Numbered from the stretch's first letter, positions 26,121-35,191 are shown. The stretch: DNA of 64,000 bases from Hyunsoonleella aquatilis (GCF_014270105.1 NZ_JACNMF010000004.1:370944-434943); one strand, 5' to 3'. Made by a program: numbers and translations. The notes: generated by a model from the sequence alone, not told the origin.

Positions 26121-26822
26121 ATGCTTTGGTCGGCTTTCATATTGGGTGTATTGGGCAGTTTTCACTGTGTGGGGATGTGCGGGCCCATTGCTTTTATGTT
26201 GCCCGTAGACCGCTCTAATTCGGTAAAAAAAGCGTCTCAAATTACGATTTACCACTTTGGCAGATTATTGGCTTACAGTATTATAGGATTGATTTTTGGA
26301 TTCATTGGTAAAAGCCTTTACATTTTTGGATTTCAGCAACAATTATCTATTGCCATTGGTATTTTGATGATTTTGGTGGTGGTGATTCCGCAGAGTACTT
26401 TTAACCGTTATAATTTTTCGAAGCCTATTTACAGAATCATTTCCAGAGTAAAATCGGCTTTGGGTACTGCCTTGAAGAAAAAAACCATGGACACCTTTTT
26501 GACTATTGGTTTTTTGAATGGGTTTTTGCCTTGTGGTTTAGTGTATATGGCTATTTTTGGGGCAATGGCGGTTGGCTCGGTGGCCAATGGAAGCTTATAT
26601 ATGGCCGTTTTTGGCTTGGGTACCGTTCCATTGATGACCACTGCTATTTACTTGAGCAATTTCCTTAAAGGAAAAACTAGACAGCGCATCCAAAAGGCAA
26701 TTCCAGTTTTTGTGGTCATTATAGGAGCACTTTTTATTCTTCGCGGTTTGGGACTTGGAATTCCTTACCTTTCGCCTTCTCCGATTTATGAGATGGCTTC
26801 TTCGAACATGAACTGTCATTGA
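26121..26822 (+). CDS. TauE/SafE-like membrane protein of the cco locus
   Basis: This 233-residue polytopic protein has about six membrane helices and the N-terminal motif GSFHCVGMCGPIAFMLP, with a second related block NGFLPCGLVYMAIFGAM. It belongs to the sulfite exporter TauE/SafE or UreH-like group that accompanies cbb3 oxidase genes, where a role in copper supply or assembly is suspected. The Cys and Met residues in HCVGMCG fit metal handling. It starts one base after the ccoH stop, so co-expression is likely. Confidence 0.87.
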   Translation: MLWSAFILGVLGSFHCVGMCGPIAFMLPVDRSNSVKKASQITIYHFGRLLAYSIIGLIFGFIGKSLYIFGFQQQLSIAIGILMILVVVIPQSTFNRYNFSKPIYRIISRVKSALGTALKKKTMDTFLTIGFLNGFLPCGLVYMAIFGAMAVGSVANGSLYMAVFGLGTVPLMTTAIYLSNFLKGKTRQRIQKAIPVFVVIIGALFILRGLGLGIPYLSPSPIYEMASSNMNCH

Positions 26823-26917
26823 TCGAAAAGTCTACGTCTATTTTCCAGTAGTATTTAGTTTTTCCATCCTTTCATCTTGTTCATTTTCAAATATTTAATT
26901 CACAATTTTTCGGATAC

Positions 26918-26994
26918 ATAAGAAATTCTTATAAGTATTATTGACAAAATCAATAGCTTTATTTCCAATATTGATAGTATTGCTATTATATTTG
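26918..26994 (+). promoter_or_regulatory. Promoter and palindromes upstream of the TetR/ABC operon
   Basis: TATATTTG (26987-26994) is an exact TAnnTTTG element 18 bases before the tetR start. ATAAGAAATTCTTAT (26918-26932) is a palindrome with a single central base. CAATA and TATTG (26967-26982) form an inverted repeat that directly abuts the -7 region. Either could be the operator for the TetR protein that heads the operon; the second is better placed for repression. Confidence 0.5.
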
Positions 26995-27012
26995 CAATCA
27001 AATTTATCAATT

Positions 27013-27684
27013 ATGGATTCATTACTTTCAAATTTAAAGATTGCTGTTCCAGAAAAAATCTATGTGAAAGACCCCGAGTCATCCAACTTGGGAAAGCGCA
27101 TCGTGGAGCACAGCATTCTTCTTATTGATGAAATTGGTTTTGACAGTTTTACCTTTAAAAAGCTCGGCACCAAAATAGGCTCCAACGAGAGTTCGGTGTA
27201 TCGCTATTTTGAAAGTAAACACAAATTGTTATTGTATTTGTCCTCCTGGTATTGGGCTTGGATGGAGTACCAATTGGTTATCGAAACCCATAATTTAACT
27301 CCTTTGGACAAATTACAAAAAGCAGTGGAAGTAGTAACAAGGTCTACAAAAGAAGACTCCAACTTCTCGCACATCAACGAAGTGGTTTTAAACCGAATCA
27401 TAGTAAATGAAAATTCAAAATCTTTTTTGACCAAAGAGGTTGACCAAGAAAATAAAGACGGTTACTTTGTAATATACAAGCGTATCGTTTACCGATTAAG
27501 AGATATGGTAAAAGAATTCAGGCCAGACTATAAATTCCCTTCCAGTTTGGCCAGCACTATTATGGAAGGCAGCCTTCATCAACATTTCCTTAAAGCCCAT
27601 TTTACATCCATAACGGATTGTGGTGATGGCCTTACCCCAACCGATTTTATGAAAAACCTAGTGCTTAACACTTTGAAATCCTAA
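27013..27684 (+). CDS. TetR/AcrR family transcriptional regulator
   Basis: This 223-residue regulator starts at the ATG at 27013; a further 24 upstream residues in frame are hydrophobic and would include the promoter. The helix-turn-helix is in IGFDSFTFKKLGTKIGSNESSVYRYFESKHKLL, at about residues 42-78, with the typical TetR ending YRYFESK. The C-terminal ligand domain is unremarkable. It is the first gene of the export operon, two bases before the ABC gene, and probably represses it. The inducer is unknown. Confidence 0.9.
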   Translation: MDSLLSNLKIAVPEKIYVKDPESSNLGKRIVEHSILLIDEIGFDSFTFKKLGTKIGSNESSVYRYFESKHKLLLYLSSWYWAWMEYQLVIETHNLTPLDKLQKAVEVVTRSTKEDSNFSHINEVVLNRIIVNENSKSFLTKEVDQENKDGYFVIYKRIVYRLRDMVKEFRPDYKFPSSLASTIMEGSLHQHFLKAHFTSITDCGDGLTPTDFMKNLVLNTLKS

Positions 27685-27686
27685 CT

Positions 27687-29345
27687 ATGGAACCAAAAAA
27701 ATTGACGCCGTGGCAACGCCTGATAGGCCTGCTTCAGTTGGAAAAACGCGATATACTTCAAATCTTTTATTATGCTATTTTTGCGGGTTTGGTAGCCTTG
27801 TCCCTCCCACTTGGAATTCAGGCTATTATTAACCTAATCCAAGGAGCACAGGTATCCACCTCATGGATCGTTTTGGTGGTTATTGTTACCATTGGCGTGG
27901 CATTTTCTGGAGGCTTGCAGTTGATGCAGTTGAGAATCATTGAAACCATTCAGCAAAGAATATTTACAAGATCTTCTTTTGAGCTAGCATACCGTTTCCC
28001 AAAAATAAAAATGGCAGAGCTTCGTAATTATTACCCACCGGAGCTAGCCAATCGCTTTTTTGATACCTTGACTATTCAAAAAAGTCTTTCAAAAATTTTG
28101 ATCGATGTACCAACGGCAGTGTTGCAGATTCTGTTTGCATTAATCCTGTTATCGTTTTACCATCCGTTTTTCATCATTTTCGGGCTACTGCTTCTGCTTT
28201 TGGTTTTTGTGGTTTTCAAATTTACGGCCATTAAAGGGCTGGAAACCAGCTTAAAGGAATCCAAAAACAAATACCGGGTAGCGCATTGGATCCAGGAGAT
28301 TGCCCGTTCCGTTATCAGCTTTAAACTATCTGGAAGCACAAGTTTGGGAGTGGACAAAAATGATATTTTGGTCAGCGATTATTTAAAAGCACGCGAAAGC
28401 CACTTTAAGGTTTTGATGCTTCAGTTTATCCAAATGATAAGTTTCAAAGTGATTGTTACCGCCAGTCTTTTGTTGATTGGGGGTGCCTTGGTGCTGAATC
28501 AGGAGATGAATATCGGGCAGTTTGTTGCAGCGGAAATCATCATCATCTTGGTCATCGCTTCGGTTGAAAAACTCATTTTAGGCTTGGAGTCCTTCTACGA
28601 CACTTTGACTTCATTGGAAAAAATAGGCCAGATTGTGGACAAGGGCATGGAAAGCCAAAGCGGAGAAACACCACAGTTTAGCAAAGGCATTCATGTTGAA
28701 TTAGAGCATGTGGCCTATGAGGTGTCCAACAGGGATAAGCATATTCTCAAAGATATTTCATTAAAAATTGAACCAGATAGCAGAATTTTGGTACGCGGAG
28801 AAAGTGGCTCGGGGAAGTCGACGTTATTAAGGCTTATTGCCGGAGTTATAGCCCCTACATCTGGAAACCTATACGTCAATGACATGTCTATTAACAGTTT
28901 ACATCTCAACTTTTACAGATCACAGCTTGGATTGTCACTTTCGGACGAAACGCCATTTGAAGGGACCATTAGAGATAATTTAACTTTTGCCAATGAGGGC
29001 ATTGATGATGACAAAATCCATGAAGTCATCGGAATTGTCGGGCTAAAAGATTTCCTAAAAGAACAAGCCGACGGTCTAAACACTATTCTGTACCCTGACG
29101 GAAGACAAATGTCCTACACTCTATCGAAAAAAATTGTTTTGGCCCGTGCCATTCTAAAATCGCCTAAAATATTAATCCTTGAAGATGCATTAGACAGGTT
29201 CAACCCGAACGAAACGGAGAACATCGTTAATTATTTAACGCACAAAGATCGTCCATGGGCTCTGGTTGCGGTGAGCAGCAGTGATGTTTGGATGAACAAG
29301 TGCAGTGAAATGATCATTTTGGAAAAAGGAAGAATAAAATCTTAA
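27687..29345 (+). CDS. ABC exporter half-transporter with degenerate nucleotide-binding domain
   Basis: This 552-residue protein has a transmembrane domain of about six helices (residues 20-300) and a C-terminal ATPase domain. No peptidase domain is attached. Walker A is intact (GESGSGKST, from about residue 371). Other motifs are altered: the Q-loop glutamine is replaced (LSLSDETPFEGTI), the signature LSGGQ reads MSYTL, Walker B reads ILILEDALD instead of DE, and the H-loop histidine is missing (LVAVSSSD). It lies in a TetR-ABC-HlyD-TolC operon, so it should export a substrate across both membranes. The substrate is unknown. Confidence 0.9.
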   Translation: MEPKKLTPWQRLIGLLQLEKRDILQIFYYAIFAGLVALSLPLGIQAIINLIQGAQVSTSWIVLVVIVTIGVAFSGGLQLMQLRIIETIQQRIFTRSSFELAYRFPKIKMAELRNYYPPELANRFFDTLTIQKSLSKILIDVPTAVLQILFALILLSFYHPFFIIFGLLLLLLVFVVFKFTAIKGLETSLKESKNKYRVAHWIQEIARSVISFKLSGSTSLGVDKNDILVSDYLKARESHFKVLMLQFIQMISFKVIVTASLLLIGGALVLNQEMNIGQFVAAEIIIILVIASVEKLILGLESFYDTLTSLEKIGQIVDKGMESQSGETPQFSKGIHVELEHVAYEVSNRDKHILKDISLKIEPDSRILVRGESGSGKSTLLRLIAGVIAPTSGNLYVNDMSINSLHLNFYRSQLGLSLSDETPFEGTIRDNLTFANEGIDDDKIHEVIGIVGLKDFLKEQADGLNTILYPDGRQMSYTLSKKIVLARAILKSPKILILEDALDRFNPNETENIVNYLTHKDRPWALVAVSSSDVWMNKCSEMIILEKGRIKS

Positions 29346-29357
29346 AAGCCTCTAGTT

Positions 29358-30716
29358 ATGTTGAATATATCCCATAATCAATTAAATAAAAAAATAGACC
29401 TGAGTAAATACAAGTCTGGCAAGGACATTATGAACAAAAGGTACTATAAATACTTCAACAGATTTCTGTTAGGGGCCGCAATCATATTGCTAATTGTCTT
29501 GTTTTTGCCATGGACCCAGAATATTACTGGCCAAGGCATTGTTACCACCTTAAAGCCCAACCAGCGACCACAGACCATACAGTCTCAAATACCAGGCCGT
29601 ATAGAAGAATGGTATGTTCAAGAAGGGGATTCCGTTAAGGCCGGTGATACTATCTTAAGGATTTCCGAAGTCAAAAGTGATTATTTTGACGACAGACTCG
29701 TGGAACGTACCAATGAGCAAATTCAGGCCAAATCATCCTCGGTCACTGCCTATGGTGGAAAAGTGGAAGCTTTAAAAAGACAGGTTTCAGCTTTGGAAAA
29801 CGAGCAGAGGCTAAAACTTGAGCAGACCCGAAACAAGCTAATGCAAGCCCGGCTAAAAGTGAAAAGTGACAGCATCGATTTAGAGGCAGCAAAGACTAAT
29901 TTAAAAATTGCTGAAACCCGATTCAACCGGATCACCACTTTGCAAGAAGAGGGTTTAAAGGCGATGAAGGATGTAGAAGAAAAGCGCCTAAAACTTCAGG
30001 AAACGCAGGCCAAACTTATTTCACATGAAAACAAATATTTGGCCAGTCAGAACGAGGTGATCAATGCCGAAATTGAATTGTCGCGGACACGAGCTTCCTA
30101 CGCCGATAAAATATCTAAGGCACAGAGCGATATGTTTACTGCTCAATCTAGTCAGTTGGATACGCAGGCACAGGTGACCAAATTAGAAAACTCCTATGCC
30201 AACTACAAAAAGCGTAATAGCTTGCTGTATGTTACCGCTCCCCAAAGTGGATTTATAAACAAAGCACTTCGAGGAGGTGTTGGTGTCACATTTAAAGAAG
30301 GTGAGGAATTAGTGGGAATCATGCCCTCAAAATATGATTTGGCCGTTGAAACTTTCGTGAGGCCTATAGATTTACCGTTGCTTCATATTGGCGAACATGT
30401 CAGGGTACAGTTTGATGGGTGGCCAGCCATTGTATTTAGCGGATGGCCCAATGTATCTTATGGAACATACGGGGCAAAAGTGGTGGCCATCGAACGCTTT
30501 ATTAGCGATAATGGTAAATATAGAATACTGCTAGCTCCGGACGAGAGCGACCATGCTTGGCCGGAGGCCATCCGAGTGGGTTCGGGCGCATACACCATTG
30601 CCCTTTTGGAAGATGTACCCATTTGGTTTGAACTTTGGAGACAAATCAACAGCTTCCCCCCAAATTACTATCAACCTGAAGGCGGTAAAACAGCCTCCAA
30701 ATCTGATAAAAAATGA
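29358..30716 (+). CDS. HlyD family periplasmic adaptor
   Basis: This 452-residue membrane-fusion protein has one N-terminal membrane helix (about residues 36-52), the first half of a lipoyl-like domain (IPGRIEEWYVQEGDSVKAGD), a long coiled-coil hairpin at about 110-285 and then the second half with a beta-barrel. It links the ABC exporter in the inner membrane to the outer-membrane channel encoded next. An internal ATG (MNKRYYKYFN) could be an alternative start. The gene is 12 bases after the ABC gene and overlaps the tolC-like gene by four bases. Confidence 0.92.
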   Translation: MLNISHNQLNKKIDLSKYKSGKDIMNKRYYKYFNRFLLGAAIILLIVLFLPWTQNITGQGIVTTLKPNQRPQTIQSQIPGRIEEWYVQEGDSVKAGDTILRISEVKSDYFDDRLVERTNEQIQAKSSSVTAYGGKVEALKRQVSALENEQRLKLEQTRNKLMQARLKVKSDSIDLEAAKTNLKIAETRFNRITTLQEEGLKAMKDVEEKRLKLQETQAKLISHENKYLASQNEVINAEIELSRTRASYADKISKAQSDMFTAQSSQLDTQAQVTKLENSYANYKKRNSLLYVTAPQSGFINKALRGGVGVTFKEGEELVGIMPSKYDLAVETFVRPIDLPLLHIGEHVRVQFDGWPAIVFSGWPNVSYGTYGAKVVAIERFISDNGKYRILLAPDESDHAWPEAIRVGSGAYTIALLEDVPIWFELWRQINSFPPNYYQPEGGKTASKSDKK

Positions 30717-32113
30717 GAATTCTCATAATAAGCATAATATTGCTCTGTAGCGGTTTACTACCTGCTCAAGACTCAACTTCCGTCATCACCTTAGCTGAGT
30801 ACTTGGGCTATGTAAAATCGTATCACCCTATCGTGAAACAAGCCAACTTGGTCATCAATGAAAGTGAAGCCAAATTGATGAAAGCTCGTGGTGCATTTGA
30901 CCCAAAACTTGAGGTGGACTACGACAGAAAAAAGTTCAAAGGCACCGAATATTACGACAGGCTAAACGCCACTTTTAAAATCCCTACCTGGTTTGGTATT
31001 GAACTCAAAGGAAATTTTGAGGAAAACACCGGTGATTTTTTAAGCCCAGAGGCCTTCGTTCCTGAAGATGGCCTATACAGTGCGGGAATTTCAGTTCCTG
31101 TTGCTAGGGGTCTACTAACGAATAAACGTATGGCCATGTTGCGCCAGTCCAGACTTTACATAAAACAGGCCCAGGCCGATAGACAATTATTGGTGAACGA
31201 TATTCTGTACGAGGCCACAGTTTCCTATTTCAATTGGTTGCGACGCTATAACGAAAAGCAGGTTTATGAAGAGTTTTTGGTCAATGCCGAAATGCGTTTT
31301 AACGGTATTAAAAAAAGTTATGAAGTCGGTGACATGTCGGCCATTGACACAGTAGAGGCCCGAATTGCACTGAATGACAGAAGGCTCAATTTAGAGAAAT
31401 CCAGAATCAAGTTTGTCAAGGCTACTTTGGAGCTTTCCAATTATTTATGGCTAAACGACAACACCCCCATTGAAATTCAAGAAGGTGTGATACCAGACAT
31501 CGATACGTTTTTCAATATCGACGAAACCCTAAATACATCGGGCTTGGATATTGAAAATTTTAATATTGAGGAACATCCAAAAATGCTTTCGCTCGATTAT
31601 AAATACCAAAGCTTGAACATAGAAAAACGATTGATGTCAAACAACCTGTTACCGCAAATCGATTTACAGTACAACTTTCTGACCCAAACGCCTAATGTAT
31701 CAAGAACCTTCAGTACTTCGCAGTACAAAAGTGGAGTAAACGTTAGCTTTCCTTTGTTTTTAAGAAAGGAACGCGGGGATTTAAAATTGGCAAAATTAAA
31801 ATTGCAGGATACCCGATTTGAAATACAAAACACCAAAGTAAGCCTTCAAAATAAAATTGATGCCATCAATCAGGAATTGGATTCATACGTACTTCAAAAC
31901 GATGTCACCGGCACTATCGTTGAAGATTACACTACGATGCTTACTGCCGAGGAGCGCAAATTCTTTTTAGGTGAAAGCTCGTTGTTTTTGGTGAACTCGC
32001 GCGAATCCAAATTGATCGACGCTAAACTAAAAGCCATCGAAATTGAAAACGACTTCTTTAAAACCAAGGCAAATTTGTTTAATGTATTGGCGCTTTCGGA
32101 AGTTGAAAACTAA
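30713..32113 (+). CDS. TolC family outer-membrane channel protein
   Basis: This 466-residue protein starts with a signal peptide (MRILIISIILLCSGLLPAQ) and has the duplicated outer-membrane efflux protein architecture. It is long helical segments, with beta-strand regions around LKGNFEENTGDFLSPE and IDLQYNFLTQTPNVSRTF. Start and upstream stop overlap as ATGA, so translation is coupled to the HlyD gene. It provides the exit duct of the tripartite exporter. It ends four bases before the convergent HxlR gene with no terminator visible. Confidence 0.92.
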   Translation: MRILIISIILLCSGLLPAQDSTSVITLAEYLGYVKSYHPIVKQANLVINESEAKLMKARGAFDPKLEVDYDRKKFKGTEYYDRLNATFKIPTWFGIELKGNFEENTGDFLSPEAFVPEDGLYSAGISVPVARGLLTNKRMAMLRQSRLYIKQAQADRQLLVNDILYEATVSYFNWLRRYNEKQVYEEFLVNAEMRFNGIKKSYEVGDMSAIDTVEARIALNDRRLNLEKSRIKFVKATLELSNYLWLNDNTPIEIQEGVIPDIDTFFNIDETLNTSGLDIENFNIEEHPKMLSLDYKYQSLNIEKRLMSNNLLPQIDLQYNFLTQTPNVSRTFSTSQYKSGVNVSFPLFLRKERGDLKLAKLKLQDTRFEIQNTKVSLQNKIDAINQELDSYVLQNDVTGTIVEDYTTMLTAEERKFFLGESSLFLVNSRESKLIDAKLKAIEIENDFFKTKANLFNVLALSEVEN

Positions 32114-32117
32114 TCGC

Positions 32118-32465
32118 CTAACCTTCAGAAATACCGTCCTCCTCCATTAGTTCAAAGCCATAATCCCGCAATGTGCTAATGATATTGATGCTACGTTTTC
32201 CCCTTTCGGTGATGCTGTATTCCACACGAACAGGGACTTCGGGGAGTATCTTTTTTTGCGCAAAACCATCCTGAACCAGTTCATTTAGATTTTTACTCAA
32301 CATCCGGTCTGAAATATGCCCGATACTTTTCTTAAGCTCCGAGTACCGCCAAACTTTATCCTTTAAACGCCATAAAATGGGCATTTTATAGGTACCTCCT
32401 ATCTTTGAAAACACATATTCCACAGGGGTATAATACCGCTTATTATTCTTCAAAAATTCTGGCAT
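32118..32465 (-). CDS. HxlR family transcriptional regulator
   Basis: This 115-residue winged-helix protein has the HxlR signature. VFSKIGGTYKMPILWRLKDKVWRYSELKKSIGHISDRMLSKNLNELVQDGF covers the helix-turn-helix, and SITERGKRSI is the wing end. The family usually has an N-terminal Cys that senses thiol stress; none is at the expected place here. It is divergent from the DJ-1/Hsp31-like gene at 32566, which it probably regulates. Its promoter -7 element is at 32490-32497. Confidence 0.9.
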   Translation of the reverse strand: MPEFLKNNKRYYTPVEYVFSKIGGTYKMPILWRLKDKVWRYSELKKSIGHISDRMLSKNLNELVQDGFAQKKILPEVPVRVEYSITERGKRSINIISTLRDYGFELMEEDGISEG

Positions 32466-32489
32466 ACTTACATTTTTGTTAGTTACTCA

Positions 32490-32497
32490 CAAATATA
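32490..32497 (-). promoter_or_regulatory. -7 promoter element of the HxlR gene
   Basis: On the minus strand TATATTTG matches TAnnTTTG exactly, 25 bases before the HxlR start codon. The 100-bp divergent region with the DJ-1-like gene also contains GTTAGTTACT, which might be part of an operator. Confidence 0.5.
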
Positions 32498-32565
32498 GAA
32501 AATGTTAAGCATATTCATTTCTGAAATAGCTTTGTAGTATGATTTGAACAATTAAAAAGAGAGCA

Positions 32566-33336
32566 ATGGAATCAAAAATAAAAGAGAAAAAACATTACGT
32601 CCATTTTCACGGTGCACCTTTTAAGGGCAAGATTTTAATGGTGGCGAGCAGTCCAACAGTTTCAAAACAAACCGGGTGGCCTATCGGGTTTTGGGCTTCG
32701 GAATTGACCCATCCCCTTTTGGTCTTTCAAGAAGCAGGATACGAGGTGGAATTGGCTTCCACGGATGGCGGAACGATAGCAATGGATGGCTATTCCAATC
32801 CAAATGACGACAGTGGGTATTCGGCTCACGATGTGATTACATCGGGCTATTTGCAAAAAGATTGGTTCAATGATTTTTTGAAAACCACCAAAAAAATCAC
32901 GGATGTCAGCGCAGAACACTATGATGCTATTTTTTTAGTGGGTGGTCAAGCCCCGATGTATACCTTTAAAAACAATGCAGATTTGGAGCAACTTTTCGTT
33001 AATTTCTATGAGTCCGGTAAACCTTCCGCCTCGGTATGTCATGCTACAACAATTTTGCTCTCAGCAAAAACCTCAGACGGTGAATTGTTGGTTAAGGGTA
33101 AAACCTGGACGGGTTTTGCAAATTTGGAAGAGGATTTTGCGGACCAGGCCGTGGGGATGAAAATCCAGCCCTATCGCATTGAGGACGAAGCCAAAAAACT
33201 GAAAAACACTACCTTTAAAGTAGCCGAACCTTTTGCATCCTATGCCATTGAAGATGGCAATTTAATCACAGGGCAACAGCAAAATTCTGGAAGCGCCGTG
33301 GCAAAATTGACAATCGAACAACTAAACAACAAATGA
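32566..33336 (+). CDS. DJ-1/PfpI superfamily protein, Hsp31-like
   Basis: This 256-residue protein of the class I glutamine amidotransferase-like fold has its nucleophile Cys158 in GKPSASVCHATTILL. The nucleophile elbow is preceded by YDAIFLVGGQAPMYTF. The segment LVKGKTWTGFANLEEDFAD and its length resemble the Hsp31/YDR533C branch, whose members act as glyoxalases or chaperones. Control by the divergent HxlR regulator fits a response to reactive electrophiles. The exact activity is not settled by sequence. Confidence 0.87.
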   Translation: MESKIKEKKHYVHFHGAPFKGKILMVASSPTVSKQTGWPIGFWASELTHPLLVFQEAGYEVELASTDGGTIAMDGYSNPNDDSGYSAHDVITSGYLQKDWFNDFLKTTKKITDVSAEHYDAIFLVGGQAPMYTFKNNADLEQLFVNFYESGKPSASVCHATTILLSAKTSDGELLVKGKTWTGFANLEEDFADQAVGMKIQPYRIEDEAKKLKNTTFKVAEPFASYAIEDGNLITGQQQNSGSAVAKLTIEQLNNK

Positions 33337-33350
33337 GAAAATTATCATTT

Positions 33351-33414
33351 GTCATTCCTGCGAAGGCAGGAATCCAGAATACACCAATGGATTCCGCATC
33401 AAGTGCGGAATGAC
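33351..33414. repeat. Dispersed ATTCCTGCG/GCAGGAAT repeat
   Basis: The block opens GTCATTCCTGCGAAGGCAGG and closes TGCGGAATGAC. Two inner hairpins (ATTCCTGC/GCAGGAAT and ATTCCGCA/TGCGGAAT) are enclosed by outer arms GTCATTCC and GGAATGAC. This sequence type occurs as a dispersed palindrome in many bacterial genomes. It lies just after the DJ-1-like gene and may serve as its transcript end. A shorter relative lies at 25645-25662. Confidence 0.75.
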
Positions 33415-33510
33415 AAGGCTCTTCGAAAAAGTTTATAGAAACAAAATTAACAGCAATAAATCCCAATACCCAAAGGGAGCAAAGCTTTAACCTCTAATTT
33501 GATAATAAAA

Positions 33511-34140
33511 ATGACTCTAGCATTTATAGGTATAGGCAATGTTGGTTTTTCACTGGCCAATAATTTGGAAAAAAATGGATACGAGATTATTGTTGCACAC
33601 AATGATATCAAAAGTGAAACCGTGAAAGGCGCGCTTTCAAAAAATCCGAACTTCAAAGTAGATTCGATTCAAAATGCCATTGACAAAGCCGACATAGTAT
33701 TTTTGGCCACCCCATTTTCAGCGAATGAATCCATTTTAAAACTCTTGGATTTTAAAGGAAAAATATTGGTGGATTGCACCAATCCCGTTGGCCCTGGAAT
33801 TTCGCATGGTTTAAAAAGCACAATCTCGGGAGCCGAAAAAGTGCAGGAATTGGCTCCATCGGCAAAAGTGATTAAAGCCTTTACCATTTATGGTTTTGAA
33901 AACTTTAAAAATTCAGAGTACCCCAATTACAACGTAAAACCTGTGATGCTGGTTGCGGGAAACGATAGCACATCCAAATCAAAATTAAAACCATTGGTAA
34001 ACGACTTGGGCTTTCAAATGAAAGACACTGGAAACCTCGACCAAGCACTGCATTTGGAACACATGACCCTGCTTTGGGTAAAAATGGTACGCCGTGATGG
34101 CCACCGCCCCAATTTTGTTTGGGGGTATTTGGAGCGGTGA
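33511..34140 (+). CDS. NAD(P)-binding protein of the F420H2:NADP oxidoreductase-like family
   Basis: This protein has about 209 residues from the ATG at 33511 (MTLAFIGIGNVGFSLANNLEKNGY), which places the GxGNxG dinucleotide motif at the very N-terminus; a TTG four codons upstream is less likely. The layout resembles NADPH-dependent F420 reductases and related short Rossmann proteins, with DIVFLATPFSA and ILVDCTNPVGPG as further landmarks. Bacteroidota do not normally use F420, so the real electron acceptor is unknown. It follows the repeat after the DJ-1-like gene. Confidence 0.82.
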   Translation: MTLAFIGIGNVGFSLANNLEKNGYEIIVAHNDIKSETVKGALSKNPNFKVDSIQNAIDKADIVFLATPFSANESILKLLDFKGKILVDCTNPVGPGISHGLKSTISGAEKVQELAPSAKVIKAFTIYGFENFKNSEYPNYNVKPVMLVAGNDSTSKSKLKPLVNDLGFQMKDTGNLDQALHLEHMTLLWVKMVRRDGHRPNFVWGYLER

Positions 34141-34215
34141 GTATTACACCTCAATCCTTATCGTAGAATAGTACAAGTTTGGTTGGCATTTGACTTGCAC
34201 TATTTGAAAAGTAAC

Positions 34216-34246
34216 TTGACTTTGTGAAAGATTTCAGCTACCTTCG
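34216..34246 (+). promoter_or_regulatory. Candidate promoter with hairpin leader for the DUF4468 gene
   Basis: TTGA (34216-34219) and TACCTTCG (34239-34246, one mismatch to TAnnTTTG) are separated by the expected 19 bases. The predicted transcript would start near 34253. Its leader of about 190 bases opens with a GGATAT/ATATCC hairpin. Nothing else coding is visible in the 301-base gap 34141-34441, whose last 100 bases are extremely AT-rich. Confidence 0.45.
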
Positions 34247-34441
34247 TTTAACGTCGGATATAGGCCATTGAAACGGCGCATATCCGTGTCAACTTTACCC
34301 AGCATTGAATACAGCATTATCATTAAGCTCGAGATGATAAACAATTAGATAATACAGTAAAAGAATAATGAAATATTTTTATAACTACCATATTAATATT
34401 AAATATATTTCTTAGAAATAACCATAAATAAAATTTAAAAA

Positions 34442-34981
34442 ATGTTTAAACATATTTATTTATTATTACTTTTTTTTGTCTCAACTATCTCTGCTCAAAT
34501 TATTGAAGTTACGCCTAAAGGATTAGTTTTTACCGAAGATGCAAACGCTCCATATATTGTTATACAGGAAAAAGGTACGGTTCAGGAGTTAAATAATAAA
34601 GTTTTGTCTTATTTAAACGGAATATATAAAAATCCAAAATTAGTAATCACAACTTCAGATAATCAAATTGTTGTGAATGCAGTAGCTAATAAATTATTTA
34701 AAGACCCTGCTGTAAATGTTAACTACAACTTAAAGATAGACTTTAAAGAAAATAAGATTAGAATAAACATCCCTCTTTTAGATATGACTCACCCCTTAAA
34801 TGGTGGTGGCACTCGTAGATTACACCTTTCACTTCCGAAACGCCAACTATTTACTGATCAATATGGAATTTGGGAAAAGGACAAATTACGATTCCCAAAA
34901 GCTAAATCTGGGATTGAGGAATATTTTAACAGCTACTTTCTGAATCTTATCAACGCAATAAATGCCGAGGACGATTGGTGA
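34442..34981 (+). CDS. DUF4468-like secreted protein
   Basis: This 179-residue protein has a signal peptide (MFKHIYLLLLFFVSTISAQ). Its middle resembles DUF4468 domains, which are common in Bacteroidota and of unknown function: KGTVQELNNKVLSYLNGIYKNPKLVI, then IVVNAVANKLFKDPAVNVNYNLKIDFKENKIRI. The gene is more AT-rich than its neighbours and is bordered by TCGTTTAACG (34244-34253) and its inverse CGTTAAACGA (35182-35191). That suggests recent acquisition. Confidence 0.65.
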   Translation: MFKHIYLLLLFFVSTISAQIIEVTPKGLVFTEDANAPYIVIQEKGTVQELNNKVLSYLNGIYKNPKLVITTSDNQIVVNAVANKLFKDPAVNVNYNLKIDFKENKIRINIPLLDMTHPLNGGGTRRLHLSLPKRQLFTDQYGIWEKDKLRFPKAKSGIEEYFNSYFLNLINAINAEDDW

Positions 34982-35040
34982 AAATTATAGCATTTTTCTT
35001 GTGAATAGATTTTGAAATATTATAATACAATCTAACTAAG

Positions 35041-35191
35041 CTAAAAAAAACAACGTTGGGTAACACCTTGTATAATTAATGGTTTGTCTTCGGCTACTCG
35101 GAAAATCCTGCGGATTTTCCCTTGGTTCGTTCCATTTTTGGTAAGTTAGTGACTTAATCACGCAACTATCCTTACACGAACCGTTAAACGA
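35041..35191. other. Non-coding block with hairpin, possible cassette border
   Basis: The segment AACGTTGGGTAACACC starts a non-coding stretch that contains a perfect hairpin GGAAAATCC/GGATTTTCC (35100-35120) and ends with CCGTTAAACGA. The last 10 bases are the exact inverse of 34244-34253, on the other side of the DUF4468 gene. I could not fit it to a known repeat or attC site. Confidence 0.35.

Noticed and set aside
34244-35191. Integron attC-like sites around the DUF4468 gene
   Set aside because: GTTTAAC and GTTAAAC fit the RYYYAAC and GTTRRRY cores, but they lie on opposite sides of the gene and are not paired within one site. No integrase gene is present, so only a cassette-like border is claimed.
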